Shown one piece after another: positions 33,219 through 43,039 of a stretch of 64,000 nucleotides of DNA. Below the pieces are notes generated by a model that worked only from the letters and a program-made list of their open reading frames with translations, ran no database searches and was not told the origin of the DNA. Position 1 is the stretch's first letter, and each line of letters starts with the position of its first letter. The position numbers were made by a program, and so were the translations under genes. Location of the stretch: positions 496,001 to 560,000 of the forward strand of contig NZ_CP047593.1 in the NCBI RefSeq assembly GCF_009905215.1. Reading direction: 5' to 3'. This DNA comes from Tichowtungia aerotolerans. GTDB taxonomy: Bacteria > Verrucomicrobiota > Kiritimatiellia > Kiritimatiellales > Tichowtungiaceae.

Positions 33219-34319
33219 CTATTGTTCAATATATTTTCGTTTCAGCGACGAATTAATGCTGGTTAAGATTTCATACGGAATGGTCCGGCAGATCTGGGAC
33301 AGCTCGCTGGCCCAGATGGCTTCTTCGCCCTGCCGCCCGATCAGGGTTACGACATCGCCCACCTTTACGTTGGCATCGGGCCCGACATCCACAGTAATCC
33401 AGTTCATACTGACCCGACCGACCACGGCACAGCGGCGACCGCCGATCAGCACATCCCCTCGATTGCTGAGGCTTCGGTTGTAGCCGTCGGCATAACCCAC
33501 CGCCACGGTGGCAATCTGGGTCGGGTATTCCGTGGTGTGGGTTCCGTAATATCCCACGGGAAATCCGGGGGGAACCGACTTCACCTGCACCACTCGGGTT
33601 TTCCATTCCAGAATCGGCGAGGTCAGAAAGCGACCGGCCGGGTCCGCGGCGCCATATCCGTAGAGGTCGATGCCCTGACGGACTCCATCAAAGTCCCATT
33701 CCGGAAAGTAGAGAGCCGCACGACTGCTCGACAGGTGCTTAAATGCCGTCGGCGGAACGCATTCCATGGCCACTTTGAAACGCTCGGCCTGAAGGGTGGC
33801 GTCGACCGGAGCATTCGGCTCCACCTTCGCAAAATGGCTGCACACGCCCGTAACATTGAGCCCGCCGGCACTGTTCAGCTTTTCCATGGCTCCGGCGACA
33901 TCATCCCACTGCACGCCGAGGCGCCCCATGCCGGTATCGATTTTCAGGTGCACATCCAGCACCTTGCGGCGCGAGCGGGCCTCTGAGGCCAACGCAAGTC
34001 CATGTTCCAAATCGGTGATGATCGGCAAAATCCGGTTTTCGAACAGAAGATCAATCTGCTGAGGATCAATATAACCCATCACCAGCAAATGAGCCTCCGG
34101 CAGAATTTCCCGCAGGGCAATTGCAGAGTCCAGGTAGGCCACTGTAAACCAACGTACGCTCTCTTCCGAAGCTGCCTGAGCAATCGGAAGCAGTCCGTGC
34201 CCGTATGCATCGGCTTTGACAACAAAGATAATTTCAGGCCCCGGATTGACTGCAGACCGAATGGAACGAATATTTTTCCGCAGCTGTCCCAGGTTTATTT
34301 CCACCCATGAATGATTCAC
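33219..34319 (-). CDS. alr: Alanine racemase
   Basis: A 366-residue PLP enzyme making D-alanine for peptidoglycan. The PLP lysine is Lys35 in VVKADAYGHG, and the catalytic Tyr is likely in VGYYGTHTTEYP. Upstream of 34319 lies a 298-base gap. Confidence 0.95.
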   Translation of the reverse strand: MNHSWVEINLGQLRKNIRSIRSAVNPGPEIIFVVKADAYGHGLLPIAQAASEESVRWFTVAYLDSAIALREILPEAHLLVMGYIDPQQIDLLFENRILPIITDLEHGLALASEARSRRKVLDVHLKIDTGMGRLGVQWDDVAGAMEKLNSAGGLNVTGVCSHFAKVEPNAPVDATLQAERFKVAMECVPPTAFKHLSSSRAALYFPEWDFDGVRQGIDLYGYGAADPAGRFLTSPILEWKTRVVQVKSVPPGFPVGYYGTHTTEYPTQIATVAVGYADGYNRSLSNRGDVLIGGRRCAVVGRVSMNWITVDVGPDANVKVGDVVTLIGRQGEEAIWASELSQICRTIPYEILTSINSSLKRKYIEQ

Positions 34320-34617
34320 GCTCTCTCCTTAACGCAATAAATGCCTAACATTCTAAATCAATTCGAGCGGCCTTGGCAAACCCGCCGATCAACAGTTGAG
34401 AAAAAAGTCATCCCATCCGCTCCCTGACCCTGTCTTTGGCACGCAAACACGAGCCCCGTATCCCATTGAGCCTATGCCTCTTCGAAACATAAACGGAATC
34501 GAGCAGCCGGTCCTGGCAAACTGAAAACCTCAAGAATAATAGTATTCACGAAAGCATTCCCGTGTTATTTTCAAGACCTGAAAGGGTCCTGAACAGTGAA
34601 CAGCATGGGAGAATGGA
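34320..34617. other. Intergenic gap, divergent promoters
   Basis: A 298-base gap between divergent alr and the phosphatase gene. I see no reading frame, palindrome or RNA motif in it; it probably holds both promoters. GGGAG before 34618 is a ribosome site. Confidence 0.5.
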
Positions 34618-36699
34618 ATGCGGATTCATGTTAAGCTGATTGGTTTTGTTGCCGGAGTGCTATTGGTCCCATTCCTGATCGGGGTCATATACATCGACCA
34701 TTTTGGAAAGGCGTATTACCAGAAACAGCAGGGAATCCTTTATCTGACCATTGCAGAAGAGCTGGCCGACACCCTTCAAACCGGAATCAAGCGGGAATTC
34801 CGTCACATTCTGGACTGGGTTGAAATCAGTCCCGTCGCCGCTTTAAGCAAGGAGTACGCGGCCGTCCCGCTGGATATGGGGGAGGTTTCTCTCAAAGATA
34901 CTGCGTGGCCGAACCTCACGGAACAGGATCCTACAATCCAGGAGATTCTGTCCAATCCGCTGTCAGACTATCTCCGGGTGTTCAACGGAATCAACCCGTG
35001 GTTCGCGGAAATCATAGTCACAGACCGTCATGGCCGACTGACTGGAGCGACCAACAAAAGCACAGACTACTGGCAGGCGGACGAACCCTGGTGGCAGAAG
35101 ACTTCGACGTTTCCCTCCGGCAAAGGCTATTTATCAAGCATCCAAAAAGATGAGAGCGCCGGGGTTCTGGCCATTGACATTGCAACCCCGGTTTACAGCA
35201 AAGACTCATCCAGCGAATTCCTGGGCGTCCTGAAGACCAGCCTGAATATCAAATCGATTCTCCGGCAGGCGGCTCCATCACCATGGAATAAAGAAATTTC
35301 CCGAAACATCTTTTTCCCGGACGGACGCCTTCTGACGCGCATTGACGGGGAAACCATTCCGGGAGCCTCGTCGCTTTCACCGACAGTCCTGCAGCAATTA
35401 ACGGAATCCCGGGGCCACTGGACGACCGCGGAGATTATTCCCGGGAAACCAGCGCTGGTCGCCTCAGTTACCATCCGGCTGACAAACGAGGAAGTCATGG
35501 AAGCACCTCCGGAACTGATCGTTGTTGTCTGCCGGGACCTTGACGTCGCCATGATGCCGGTCCGGAATACCCTGCACCAACTGACTTTATACGCCGTTTT
35601 CTCCCTGATTATTCTCGCTGTAGCCAGTTATCTGATCGCAACGCACTGGTTCGCACAGCCACTGGAACAGCTGCGCGGCGCGGCGCTCAGCATCGTAAAG
35701 CACATCAAGCAAAGCGAACAGGGACAGTTTGAAGAAATGTGGGAAAGCCGGCAGGCTGCCGCCGAAACATTGGCGGATCTGGAATCCATCCAAACCAAGG
35801 ACGAAATTCAGGAACTGTCCGAGGACTTCATCCGCATGGGGCGGCGCGTACTGAATTTCCAGCGTCAAATGGAACGTGAACTGATGGAAAAAACCGAAGA
35901 GATCCATTCCGACCTGCTCATGGCGAGAGAATTTCAGACCGCCCTTCTTCCGCAGGACATTCCGGACATGTCCGCCATCGAGAATACCAGCCGCTACAAT
36001 CTCCACTTCAGCCACATCTATCGCCCCGCACTTTCCGTCAGCGGGGACTTTTTCGACATTTCCAAAATCTCAGAACATCGCGTACGGGTCTTCATCGCCG
36101 ACGTCATGGGACACGGCGCACGGTCTGCGCTCATGACCGCCATTCTTCACGCCCTGCTCCACAGCATAGAAAAGACTCCGGAAAAGCCCTCCCGACTGCT
36201 CCAGCGGATGAATGAGGAATTCTTTGCAATCGGAAACAAAACCAACGAAACCGTGTTTGTAACCGCCGTCCACCTGATCATCGACACGTTCGCCGGAGTC
36301 ATTCGGTACGCATCCGCCGGCCATCCCGCTCCGCTGGTGCTCGACCGGGAAACCGGAGACGTCAGACTGCTGCCGATCCCCGGCAAGCCGCCGGCGGTCG
36401 GTCTGATTGAAGACTTCACCTACGAAGACAGCGAAATGGACATCAACAGCGAACAAACCCTGCTGCTCTACACCGACGGTGCAACCGAGGCCATGAACCC
36501 GAAACAGGAAGAGTTCGGACAGGCCCGGCTGATCGAAACCGTGCGCAAAGCCCATGAATATTCAGAACTGGACAACCTCTCCGGCTACATCCTCGAAAAT
36601 CTGGAAACCTTTATGGACTCGGCCCCCGCGCTGGACGATATCTGTCTTATCTCCGCCGGCCTGACCCGGCCCAACATCCCGTCCAATCCCGACATCTAA
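34618..36699 (+). CDS. Membrane sensor with RsbU/SpoIIE-type PP2C phosphatase
   Basis: A 693-residue signal protein. It has one membrane helix at about residues 7-27, a periplasmic Cache-like sensor to about 320, a second helix near 325-347, a HAMP/linker region, and a C-terminal serine phosphatase (about 450-685). Visible PP2C motifs are SVSGDFFDI, DVMGHGARSAL, YASAGHPAPLVLD, LYTDGATEAM and DDICLISA. It would dephosphorylate an anti-sigma antagonist in a partner-switching pathway, but no partner is nearby. Confidence 0.92.
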   Translation: MRIHVKLIGFVAGVLLVPFLIGVIYIDHFGKAYYQKQQGILYLTIAEELADTLQTGIKREFRHILDWVEISPVAALSKEYAAVPLDMGEVSLKDTAWPNLTEQDPTIQEILSNPLSDYLRVFNGINPWFAEIIVTDRHGRLTGATNKSTDYWQADEPWWQKTSTFPSGKGYLSSIQKDESAGVLAIDIATPVYSKDSSSEFLGVLKTSLNIKSILRQAAPSPWNKEISRNIFFPDGRLLTRIDGETIPGASSLSPTVLQQLTESRGHWTTAEIIPGKPALVASVTIRLTNEEVMEAPPELIVVVCRDLDVAMMPVRNTLHQLTLYAVFSLIILAVASYLIATHWFAQPLEQLRGAALSIVKHIKQSEQGQFEEMWESRQAAAETLADLESIQTKDEIQELSEDFIRMGRRVLNFQRQMERELMEKTEEIHSDLLMAREFQTALLPQDIPDMSAIENTSRYNLHFSHIYRPALSVSGDFFDISKISEHRVRVFIADVMGHGARSALMTAILHALLHSIEKTPEKPSRLLQRMNEEFFAIGNKTNETVFVTAVHLIIDTFAGVIRYASAGHPAPLVLDRETGDVRLLPIPGKPPAVGLIEDFTYEDSEMDINSEQTLLLYTDGATEAMNPKQEEFGQARLIETVRKAHEYSELDNLSGYILENLETFMDSAPALDDICLISAGLTRPNIPSNPDI

Positions 36700-36743
36700 T
36701 CCGCATCATTTGACATCTTATCCACTGATCTGCTGAAGTGACG

Positions 36744-37850
36744 TCACCGCTTCACCCGGCCGGAGGCATCCCCGCTCACCAGCTGCTCCACGCTCGAACG
36801 GGTCGCAAAATTAAAATCGCCACTGATTGAATGCGCAAGACAGGAGGCCGCAACCGCAAAGTCGAGAGCATCCTGCGCGCACAGGAACTCACCGGAGTTC
36901 AGGGCATAAATAAGCGCTCCGGCGAACGCATCTCCACCGCCGACCCGGTCAACAATATCCCGGATTTCATAAGGCGTATAGGTTCCGTCCCGGAGAGGCG
37001 AAAGGACCGGGTCCGCATCACGTTCCAGCAGAACAGCCCCCCAGTTATTGTGCGACGCAGAAATACTTTCGCGCAGAGTGGTCGCCACTTTTCCAATGTT
37101 TGGAAAACGCTGCATAATCGTCTCCGATACCGAAACAAACCCATCGAGGTTGAGCGTTCCGGAGTTCACATCGGTACCCGCCGCCTGGATCCCGAGGGTT
37201 TTATGGGCATCTTCCTCATTGCCGATCACCACATCCGTATACTCCATGATTTGCGGCATCACTTCCTGGGCCAGCTCCTCCGCGGAAAACCCGGGCTTCC
37301 AGTTCCATAGTTTTCCCCGGAAATTCAAATCCACAGAAACAGTTGCCCCCGCCTCTTTCGCCGCCCGGGCCGCGCAGATGGCCGCCCGGGCCGCTCCTTC
37401 CGAAAGAGCAAGCGTGATCCCGGTGGTATGGAACCAGGAGGCGCCGTCAAAAATTTCCGTCCAGTCAAACTGCTCCGGGCCAATTTCAGAGAACGCACTG
37501 GGAATCCGATCATAAATCACCTGGCTGGCGCGCTGGTTGGCACCCCGCTCTACAAAATAGGTTCCCATCCGGGAAGAGCTGCTCCGGTGAATGTGATCCG
37601 TAGCAACGCCGAACGATTTCAACTGACGAATACATGACGTGGCAACGGCATGTTCCGGCAGCGCCGTAACGAACTCCGAACTGCCGCCGAAGCGGGCGAT
37701 GGATGCCGCCACGCTGCTTTCCGCTCCACCAAACGTCATTTCCCACGGACCGGGTGCAACCTGCTCAAAACAAAGATGATCCGGCGGACAAAAACGACAC
37801 ATCACCTCGCCAAAAGTAACAACTTTTCCTGTTTTTATTCCTGCTGACAT
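36744..37850 (-). CDS. kdgK: 2-keto-3-deoxygluconate kinase (PfkB family)
   Basis: A 368-residue ribokinase-fold enzyme making KDPG from KDG and ATP. The catalytic GGGDAFAGAL has Asp307, and MTFGGAESSVAASIARFG is the substrate loop. The motif LRESISASHNNW is typical of KdgK. With eda it completes degradation of uronates such as pectin or alginate. It is divergent from iclR and carries the palindrome as FPNIGK. Confidence 0.9.
   Translation of the reverse strand: MSAGIKTGKVVTFGEVMCRFCPPDHLCFEQVAPGPWEMTFGGAESSVAASIARFGGSSEFVTALPEHAVATSCIRQLKSFGVATDHIHRSSSSRMGTYFVERGANQRASQVIYDRIPSAFSEIGPEQFDWTEIFDGASWFHTTGITLALSEGAARAAICAARAAKEAGATVSVDLNFRGKLWNWKPGFSAEELAQEVMPQIMEYTDVVIGNEEDAHKTLGIQAAGTDVNSGTLNLDGFVSVSETIMQRFPNIGKVATTLRESISASHNNWGAVLLERDADPVLSPLRDGTYTPYEIRDIVDRVGGGDAFAGALIYALNSGEFLCAQDALDFAVAASCLAHSISGDFNFATRSSVEQLVSGDASGRVKR
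37091..37105. repeat. Iterated palindrome, exact copy in kdgK
   Basis: TTCCAATGTTTGGAA with two more complementary bases on each side; read as PNIGK at native length for the family. Confidence 0.85.
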
Positions 37851-37938
37851 CCTAAATTTCCTCTTGCTTAAATCTTATTTTAAGTTGAGCCGCAACGAAA
37901 CAGACGGCCCGTCAAAAACAGATATATTATATTTGATA

Positions 37939-37967
37939 GAATGCATATTGTATATATTATGGCATTC
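37939..37967. promoter_or_regulatory. Inverted repeat in kdgK-iclR intergenic region
   Basis: GAATGC (37939-37944) and GCATTC (37962-37967) flank an AT-rich stretch in the divergent kdgK/iclR promoter region. A possible IclR operator. Confidence 0.35.
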
Positions 37968-37996
37968 GTCATTGCAAGAGACAAGAGAGGGTTATT

Positions 37997-38764
37997 TTGA
38001 AAAAAGCACGAATTCTGCCATCATTCCTAAAGGGAATCCGTATCCTGCAAGACATTGCCAGCCATCCGGAAGGCATGAAACTGGCTGAGATCGCACGGGA
38101 ACTCGGTCTGCCGGCCTCCAATGTTACGCTCTATCTCAATACATTGCTCAGCGCCGGCGTGGTGCTGCGCGACCCGCTGAACCGGCGTTTCTTCATTTCT
38201 CCTATGACCATGGAGCTGTTTCACGGCAGCGGGGAAGGCCTGATCCACCAGCTGATCCCCTGCGCCGATGAATCGATGAAAAAACTGCATGATCAGTTCA
38301 ATGAAAATGTTCTGCTGGGATTCCAGAAGGAAAACACGGTCATTTTCATCAAACACATCAGCTCAAACCACATCATGAGCATACAGATCGAACCGGAACC
38401 GGATTTCGCCCTCCACACCACGGCGGCCGGCCGCGCCATTCTGGCGTTCCTGCCGGAAAAAACCATTGAGACCTACATTAAAAACGCCACCTACGAAAAG
38501 TACACCTCCAGGACCATTGAGGACGAAACAACCCTCCGTAGAATCATCAGCGAAACACGCGCGAACGGCTATGCCTTCAACCCGGGGGAATTCGAAGAAA
38601 CTGTCATGGCCATTGCCGCACCCATCATGATTGGAAACCGACCGGTCGCTTCGCTGGTCATTCAATTCCCCACCCTGCGGCACAGTCCGGAAGACGCACA
38701 AGCCGCCGGAAAGGATCTGATTGAACAAGCTCGTATCATCGAGAAGAAACTTCAACCCAAATAA
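37997..38764 (+). CDS. IclR-family regulator
   Basis: A 255-residue helix-turn-helix repressor (MKLAEIARELGLPASNVTLYLNTLLSAG) with the IclR effector domain (ALHTTAAGRAILAFLPE, RANGYAFNPGEFEETVMAIAAPI). The start is TTG at 37997 with GAGAGG ahead; otherwise it would begin later. It probably senses KDG or a sugar acid, like KdgR. Ten bases before eda. Confidence 0.9.
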   Translation: MKKARILPSFLKGIRILQDIASHPEGMKLAEIARELGLPASNVTLYLNTLLSAGVVLRDPLNRRFFISPMTMELFHGSGEGLIHQLIPCADESMKKLHDQFNENVLLGFQKENTVIFIKHISSNHIMSIQIEPEPDFALHTTAAGRAILAFLPEKTIETYIKNATYEKYTSRTIEDETTLRRIISETRANGYAFNPGEFEETVMAIAAPIMIGNRPVASLVIQFPTLRHSPEDAQAAGKDLIEQARIIEKKLQPK

Positions 38765-38773
38765 AGGATTGCT

Positions 38774-39403
38774 ATGACCCTCCAGGAAAAGATCGCCGAC
38801 GCTAAAATTATCGCGGTTCTCACCATCGACTCGGCCGAAAATGCCGTACCGCTCGCCCAAACCCTCTTAGATAACGGCATCTGCGCCATGGAGCTCACCC
38901 TGCGCACACCGCAGGCCATGGAAAGCCTGGCTCGAATCGTCAGCGAAGTCCCCGAAATGCTCGCCGGCGTCGGCACCGTCATCCGTCCCGACCAGGTTCG
39001 TGAAGCAAAAAACAACGGAGCCGCCTTCGCCGTCTCGCCGGGCACAAACCGCGCAGTACTGCAGGCGGCTCAGGATGAAGGCCTTTTCTTCGCCCCGGGC
39101 ATTGTCACTCCCAGCGACATCGAAACCGCACTCGAATACGACTGCCGACTGATGAAGTTTTTCCCCGCAGAAACCTCCGGAGGACTTCCTCATCTCCGCA
39201 GCATGGCTGCCCCTTACAGCTATCTGGGTTTAAAATTCATCCCGCTGGGAGGAATCAATGAAAACAACCTGGTTCACTATCTGTCGGACCCGCTGATCAC
39301 CGCCATCGGCGGCTCATGGATTGCTTCTCCCGCAGAAATCCGTAACGCGGACTGGAACGCAATCGCAACCAAAGCGAAGGCTGCGTCACAGCTGGCGGGC
39401 TGA
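38774..39403 (+). CDS. eda: KDPG aldolase
   Basis: A 209-residue enzyme splitting KDPG to pyruvate and glyceraldehyde 3-phosphate. The Schiff-base Lys is Lys128 in KFFPAE, with Glu40 in MELTLRT as base, and AVSPGTN, GGINENN are typical. AAGGA lies upstream. Co-transcribed with iclR. Confidence 0.95.
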   Translation: MTLQEKIADAKIIAVLTIDSAENAVPLAQTLLDNGICAMELTLRTPQAMESLARIVSEVPEMLAGVGTVIRPDQVREAKNNGAAFAVSPGTNRAVLQAAQDEGLFFAPGIVTPSDIETALEYDCRLMKFFPAETSGGLPHLRSMAAPYSYLGLKFIPLGGINENNLVHYLSDPLITAIGGSWIASPAEIRNADWNAIATKAKAASQLAG

Positions 39404-40258
39404 CAACCACTCGGCAAACAAGGGCGCTCCGTCCAGTCCGACCACCCGGCCTTTTTGCACTTCCACCCCCCCTGTCTCGCGGAAGCCGTCCGGCGAAGGC
39501 GGATGGAAAAAAAACCGCGGCGTGTGCCCCAGTTTCCAATCATTGGAAGATATTTTTCCAATGATTGGAAGCAACTGCGTTGCGGCACAGTTTTTTTCAA
39601 TTTCGACATCACTCCAACACTCCGGCACCCCACAACTCCCATACATTTCCTGAAATTTTTCAATCAACGCATCAGAAAGCTTTTTCACCGTCAACTCCGG
39701 AGCGTATTCTGAAAGATTCGCCACCTTCGCCGGAACCGATGCAACCGCCCTGGTTTCAATCCCTTCAACCTCCGGCCCGAGATAGCGGCCCAGCCGTTTC
39801 AGGTCCGCATTCACCAGAATTGTCCCGTGGTGCAGACTCCGCCCGCGCCGGTGACAAAACGCCTGCCCGGAAAATTTCAGGCCATCAATGCCGAGCGAAT
39901 TCTTTCCGAGAATGGACAAATTGTGCAGCGCCGCCATTGTTTCCAATGTTTGGAAAATCAGGTCGTACTGCTTCCGCTCCACGTATTCCGTGCGGTCCAC
40001 CATCACACTCACATTCAGGTTGCCGGAATCGTGATACACCGCGCCGCCGCCGGAAATCCGACGCGCCAGCAATACGCCCTCTTTCTCCATTAAAGACAGA
40101 CGGCACTCGCGCCACGGATTCTGATTCTTGCCGATTACCACACACGGGTCATTGACATACAGATACAGGAGCGGCAGTTCCGGAGCATGGTCGAGCAGCC
40201 ACTCTTCCATGGCCAGATTGCGATACACATCCGTGCTCCGGGATTGAACAATCAGCAT
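39386..40258 (-). CDS. Lipoate-protein ligase family
   Basis: A 290-residue BPL/LplA fold enzyme that attaches lipoate to dehydrogenase subunits. Typical pieces are VVIGKNQNPWREC, RRISGGGAVYHDSGNLNVSV and GLKFSGQAF. Start at 40258 behind AAGGGA. Its C-terminal part contains a palindrome pair (39534-39570) read as LPIIGKISSNDWKLG, which looks like an in-frame addition. Overlaps eda by 18 bases, convergent. Confidence 0.9.
   Translation of the reverse strand: MLIVQSRSTDVYRNLAMEEWLLDHAPELPLLYLYVNDPCVVIGKNQNPWRECRLSLMEKEGVLLARRISGGGAVYHDSGNLNVSVMVDRTEYVERKQYDLIFQTLETMAALHNLSILGKNSLGIDGLKFSGQAFCHRRGRSLHHGTILVNADLKRLGRYLGPEVEGIETRAVASVPAKVANLSEYAPELTVKKLSDALIEKFQEMYGSCGVPECWSDVEIEKNCAATQLLPIIGKISSNDWKLGHTPRFFFHPPSPDGFRETGGVEVQKGRVVGLDGAPLFAEWLSARQL
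39534..39570. repeat. Palindrome pair forming a perfect hairpin, in lplA
   Basis: Two exact copies, TTCCAATCATTGGAA (39534-39548) and TTCCAATGATTGGAA (39556-39570), separated by seven bases and perfectly complementary to each other. They are read in two different frames of the same gene. Confidence 0.85.
39941..39955. repeat. Iterated palindrome, exact copy in lplA
   Basis: TTCCAATGTTTGGAA, read on the minus strand as FQTLE. Confidence 0.85.
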
Positions 40259-40351
40259 GGCAATCCCTTCGGGTTGCGGAATATTGGAATGATGGAAAAG
40301 CGGATCATTGGAATAACCTATCAACTTGCCTTTCCGCCCAGCAAAACTTTT

Positions 40352-41731
40352 CTACAGCGTATCGAGCGGGCTTTGCCCGGAAACTCCGGACCGATTCAGC
40401 ACATGGGTGTAAATCATTGTAGTCGACACATCCGCATGACCCAGGAGTTCCTGAACCGTACGGATATCAGAGCCGCGAGCCAGCAAATGGGTCGCAAAAC
40501 TGTGACGCAGCGTGTGACAGGTCACCCGCTTGGGAATCCCCGCCTTAACCGCACTGGACTTAACCACTTTCTGTAAATTCTTCTCACTGACATGATGCCG
40601 CCTGCGCCGACCGCTCCGCGGATCCGTACTGAGCCGGGCTGCCGGGAAAACATACTGCCAAATCCACTCTTTTGAAGCATTTGGATACTTCCGCGCCAAA
40701 CTTTCCGGAAGAAAGACCTCTCCAAATCCTGCCGTCAAGTCCGCGTCATGCTGCGCTTTCATCGCGGTCAAATGCGCCTTCAACTCAGGAACCAGCTTTA
40801 CCGGCAACGGAACCCGCCGGTCTTTTCCTCCCTTCCCGTCAACCACAAGAATATATCCGTTGTCGAAATCAATATTCTGTACCCGCAACCGAATACATTC
40901 CATCAGACGCATTCCGGCTCCGTAAAGGAGAGACGCCATTAATTTATTGCGCCCACTCATAGCCGCCAGCAACAACTGCACCTCACCCGGCGACAATACC
41001 ACCGGCAGCCGCCGTTTCCGGGCCGGACGCCGATATTCCCCCAAATCACCCAGCTCCACCTTCAGCACTTGACCGTAAAGGAAAACCAGTGCATTCAGCG
41101 CCTGGGACTGTGTTGACGGAGCGACCTTGCGCACAAGAGCCAGATACTCCAGAAAATCCCGCACTTTCGCCGGTCCCTCAGGAAAAGTCCCTCCGCAATA
41201 GTCCACAAAACGTCGCGCCCATTCCACATACGTCTGCTCTGTGCGAATCGACATCGCACGCGTCCGAACCACCTCTTTGATTCGTTCGAGCTGCGCCTCG
41301 GCCGCCGGAGTCAATGCACACGCTTCCTGCCTATGAACATCACGCATCAGTGGTGCTTCTCTGGCCAGAGTCGGATGTGTCGGCTCCAGATCGCGGCAGG
41401 CGCTCAGCCTCTCATCCCAGTCGTACGTCACCGCCCAATCCAGACTAACTACATCAACCAGTAGAATTTTTAATGCGTTGATCGCCTGAATCATCTGCCA
41501 GTCCTGCAGAGAGTCATTGCGACCTAACACATTCAGGTACTGATCGAGATAGGTCGCATCTACGTTACGCAATTTGCGCCCTTCAAGACCATATACAAAC
41601 TGCTGAGCACGATGCACCGTCCATTCCGCCGCATATCCCGAAAGGCCGTGTTTATTCACTGAATCAGCATAACGACCCCAAAATACGGATTCTTTCCTCG
41701 TCATTTTTCTTTTAATAAAAAAGTCAGACAC
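40352..41731 (-). CDS. intI: Integron integrase IntI
   Basis: A 459-residue tyrosine recombinase with the IntI-specific insertion at about residues 348-366 ([18 protein letters not shown]). Catalytic set: Arg275, Lys303, His406, Arg409, His432 and nucleophile Tyr441. It is about 120 residues longer than IntI1, with an extra N-terminal region before the usual SAM-like core. Transcription runs away from the cassettes, as in other integrons. The assigned GTG start is uncertain; ATG at 41704 is the alternative. Confidence 0.95.
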   Translation of the reverse strand: MSDFFIKRKMTRKESVFWGRYADSVNKHGLSGYAAEWTVHRAQQFVYGLEGRKLRNVDATYLDQYLNVLGRNDSLQDWQMIQAINALKILLVDVVSLDWAVTYDWDERLSACRDLEPTHPTLAREAPLMRDVHRQEACALTPAAEAQLERIKEVVRTRAMSIRTEQTYVEWARRFVDYCGGTFPEGPAKVRDFLEYLALVRKVAPSTQSQALNALVFLYGQVLKVELGDLGEYRRPARKRRLPVVLSPGEVQLLLAAMSGRNKLMASLLYGAGMRLMECIRLRVQNIDFDNGYILVVDGKGGKDRRVPLPVKLVPELKAHLTAMKAQHDADLTAGFGEVFLPESLARKYPNASKEWIWQYVFPAARLSTDPRSGRRRRHHVSEKNLQKVVKSSAVKAGIPKRVTCHTLRHSFATHLLARGSDIRTVQELLGHADVSTTMIYTHVLNRSGVSGQSPLDTL

Positions 41732-41811
41732 GTAAGCTACCTATCACACAAACAATACTTGTTTAAAGAAAAAATAGGTCGCAAACAATGCGACCTAATC
41801 CACTGTTCAAA
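41732..41811. promoter_or_regulatory. attI recombination region
   Basis: Between the intI start and the first cassette. The crossover-like GTTCAAA is at 41805-41811. A perfect stem TAGGTCGC / GCGACCTA (41775-41797) sits beside it. The Pc promoter is not obvious here. Confidence 0.6.
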
Positions 41812-41814
41812 AAT

Positions 41815-42399
41815 ATGAAATCAATATTAACAGCACTGCTTCTGGCAATTCCTGCGTTGGTTGTCGCAGAACAAGAAATAATCATGTATCCGCTCTCTCC
41901 ATATTTTGAATTCGGGAAAACCAACACTTTTTTGATTTCTGTTAAAAACACAGGTGATAGTCGCCTTCCGGTCCCCGCCGGATTGAAAATGGAGGGCGGA
42001 GTAACTCTTCCACGCACAACAATCTCTGTCATGTATAGCTATATTGAGCTGACTAATGGGATTCCTCACATTCCTAGCAGTGGGTTTTGTTGTGCACTAC
42101 CAAGCATTGAAACCGATCTTGTTATACAGGCACTCGCAGAATCCACAGAAATAGACATCCACCACCAGCTGCATGGAGATCACTTTTTGAACCCCGAGGA
42201 GAGTGTTACTTATCAAATTAACTGGACGATTCCCGACCCTCGCCAACATCCGGAATTCAGACCATTGGTTTCAGCTATGGCTCAGGTACAATTTGAGTTT
42301 GACGACTTCGGAATTATTACACCGTGTATATCACTTTACCAAAAACCAAAATCGAACCAGAGCACACACTCTATTACCGCCTCCGGCGGCTCAGAGTGA
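41815..42399 (+). CDS. Cassette 1: secreted protein of unknown function
   Basis: A 194-residue protein with a signal peptide (ending VVAEQ). Its start is 10 bases into the cassette, the normal distance for integron genes; an upstream in-frame ATG at 41788 lies before the recombination point. It reads as a beta-rich exported protein with no family I recognise. The stop lies inside attC. Confidence 0.75.
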   Translation: MKSILTALLLAIPALVVAEQEIIMYPLSPYFEFGKTNTFLISVKNTGDSRLPVPAGLKMEGGVTLPRTTISVMYSYIELTNGIPHIPSSGFCCALPSIETDLVIQALAESTEIDIHHQLHGDHFLNPEESVTYQINWTIPDPRQHPEFRPLVSAMAQVQFEFDDFGIITPCISLYQKPKSNQSTHSITASGGSE

Positions 42400-42414
42400 T
42401 GCTGGTCGTTAGGG
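42351..42414. other. attC site of cassette 1
   Basis: A 64-base site from R'' ATCGAAC (42351-42357) to R' GTTAGGG (42408-42414), foldable with CCGCC/GGCGG at the tip and complementary ACCAG/CTGGT arms. Confidence 0.75.
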
Positions 42415-42421
42415 AAAATAA

Positions 42422-42973
42422 ATGAAAACACTCAAAACCATCGTAACATTATCCTTTATCGCGATAATTTCATCTTCCTGCGGCAAAGAAGACCCATTGG
42501 GCTCTGAAGACATGAAACAGCATTCCCCTACTGCCGTTGAGTTGGGTTGGCAGTATTTTAATCAAGGGGACTACGAAACTGCTTTACGACGGTTCCAGAT
42601 GGCTGTTCGTCATGACAAAGAAAATGCCCAAGCCTATTATGGCATCGCATACGTCTATAGCGTCCAAGGAAAACTCGACGATGCCGTCAAATACTATCGG
42701 ATGACTCTAAAATACGATCAAAGTTACGAGTATACCTATGCGAATCTGGGATACGCCTTACTCCAAAAGGGAGAGGAAAAAGAGGCACTTCAGATGTTAA
42801 ATCAAGCGTTAAAGATTAACCCTGAGTGCGGAGAAGCATATTTGAGCTTTGCCAACTACTACGCATCTAAAGAGGAATGGAAAAATGCGTGGGAAAATTT
42901 GAACAAAGCCGTTGATTTAGGACAAAAGATTCATCCTGAATTTATGACGCTAATGAACAGAAACAAACCCTAA
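42422..42973 (+). CDS. Cassette 2: TPR lipoprotein
   Basis: A 183-residue protein with lipobox SSSC at residue 20 and four tetratricopeptide repeats (AVELGWQYFNQGDYETAL, AYYGIAYVYSVQGKLDDAV and on). Probably anchored in a membrane and binding protein partners; function unknown. Begins 14 bases after the cassette start. Confidence 0.8.
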   Translation: MKTLKTIVTLSFIAIISSSCGKEDPLGSEDMKQHSPTAVELGWQYFNQGDYETALRRFQMAVRHDKENAQAYYGIAYVYSVQGKLDDAVKYYRMTLKYDQSYEYTYANLGYALLQKGEEKEALQMLNQALKINPECGEAYLSFANYYASKEEWKNAWENLNKAVDLGQKIHPEFMTLMNRNKP

Positions 42974-43031
42974 CCAGCAAAGTCAGCTTATCGGCGACTC
43001 CGCCGCCGAACGCTGCTTTGAGACGTTCGAT
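42968..43031. other. attC site of cassette 2
   Basis: R'' CCCTAAC (42968-42974) is the reverse complement of GTTAGGG that opens this cassette; R' GTTCGAT ends at 43031. Stem arms GCAAAGTCAGC and GCTGCTTTG show the unpaired extra base typical of attC. Confidence 0.85.
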
Positions 43032-43039
43032 TGCATAAA

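Noticed and set aside
41775-41797. Stem TAGGTCGC/GCGACCTA as an attC site
   Set aside because: It lacks R'' and R' boxes and lies between intI and the first crossover, so it belongs to the attI region or is a regulatory hairpin.
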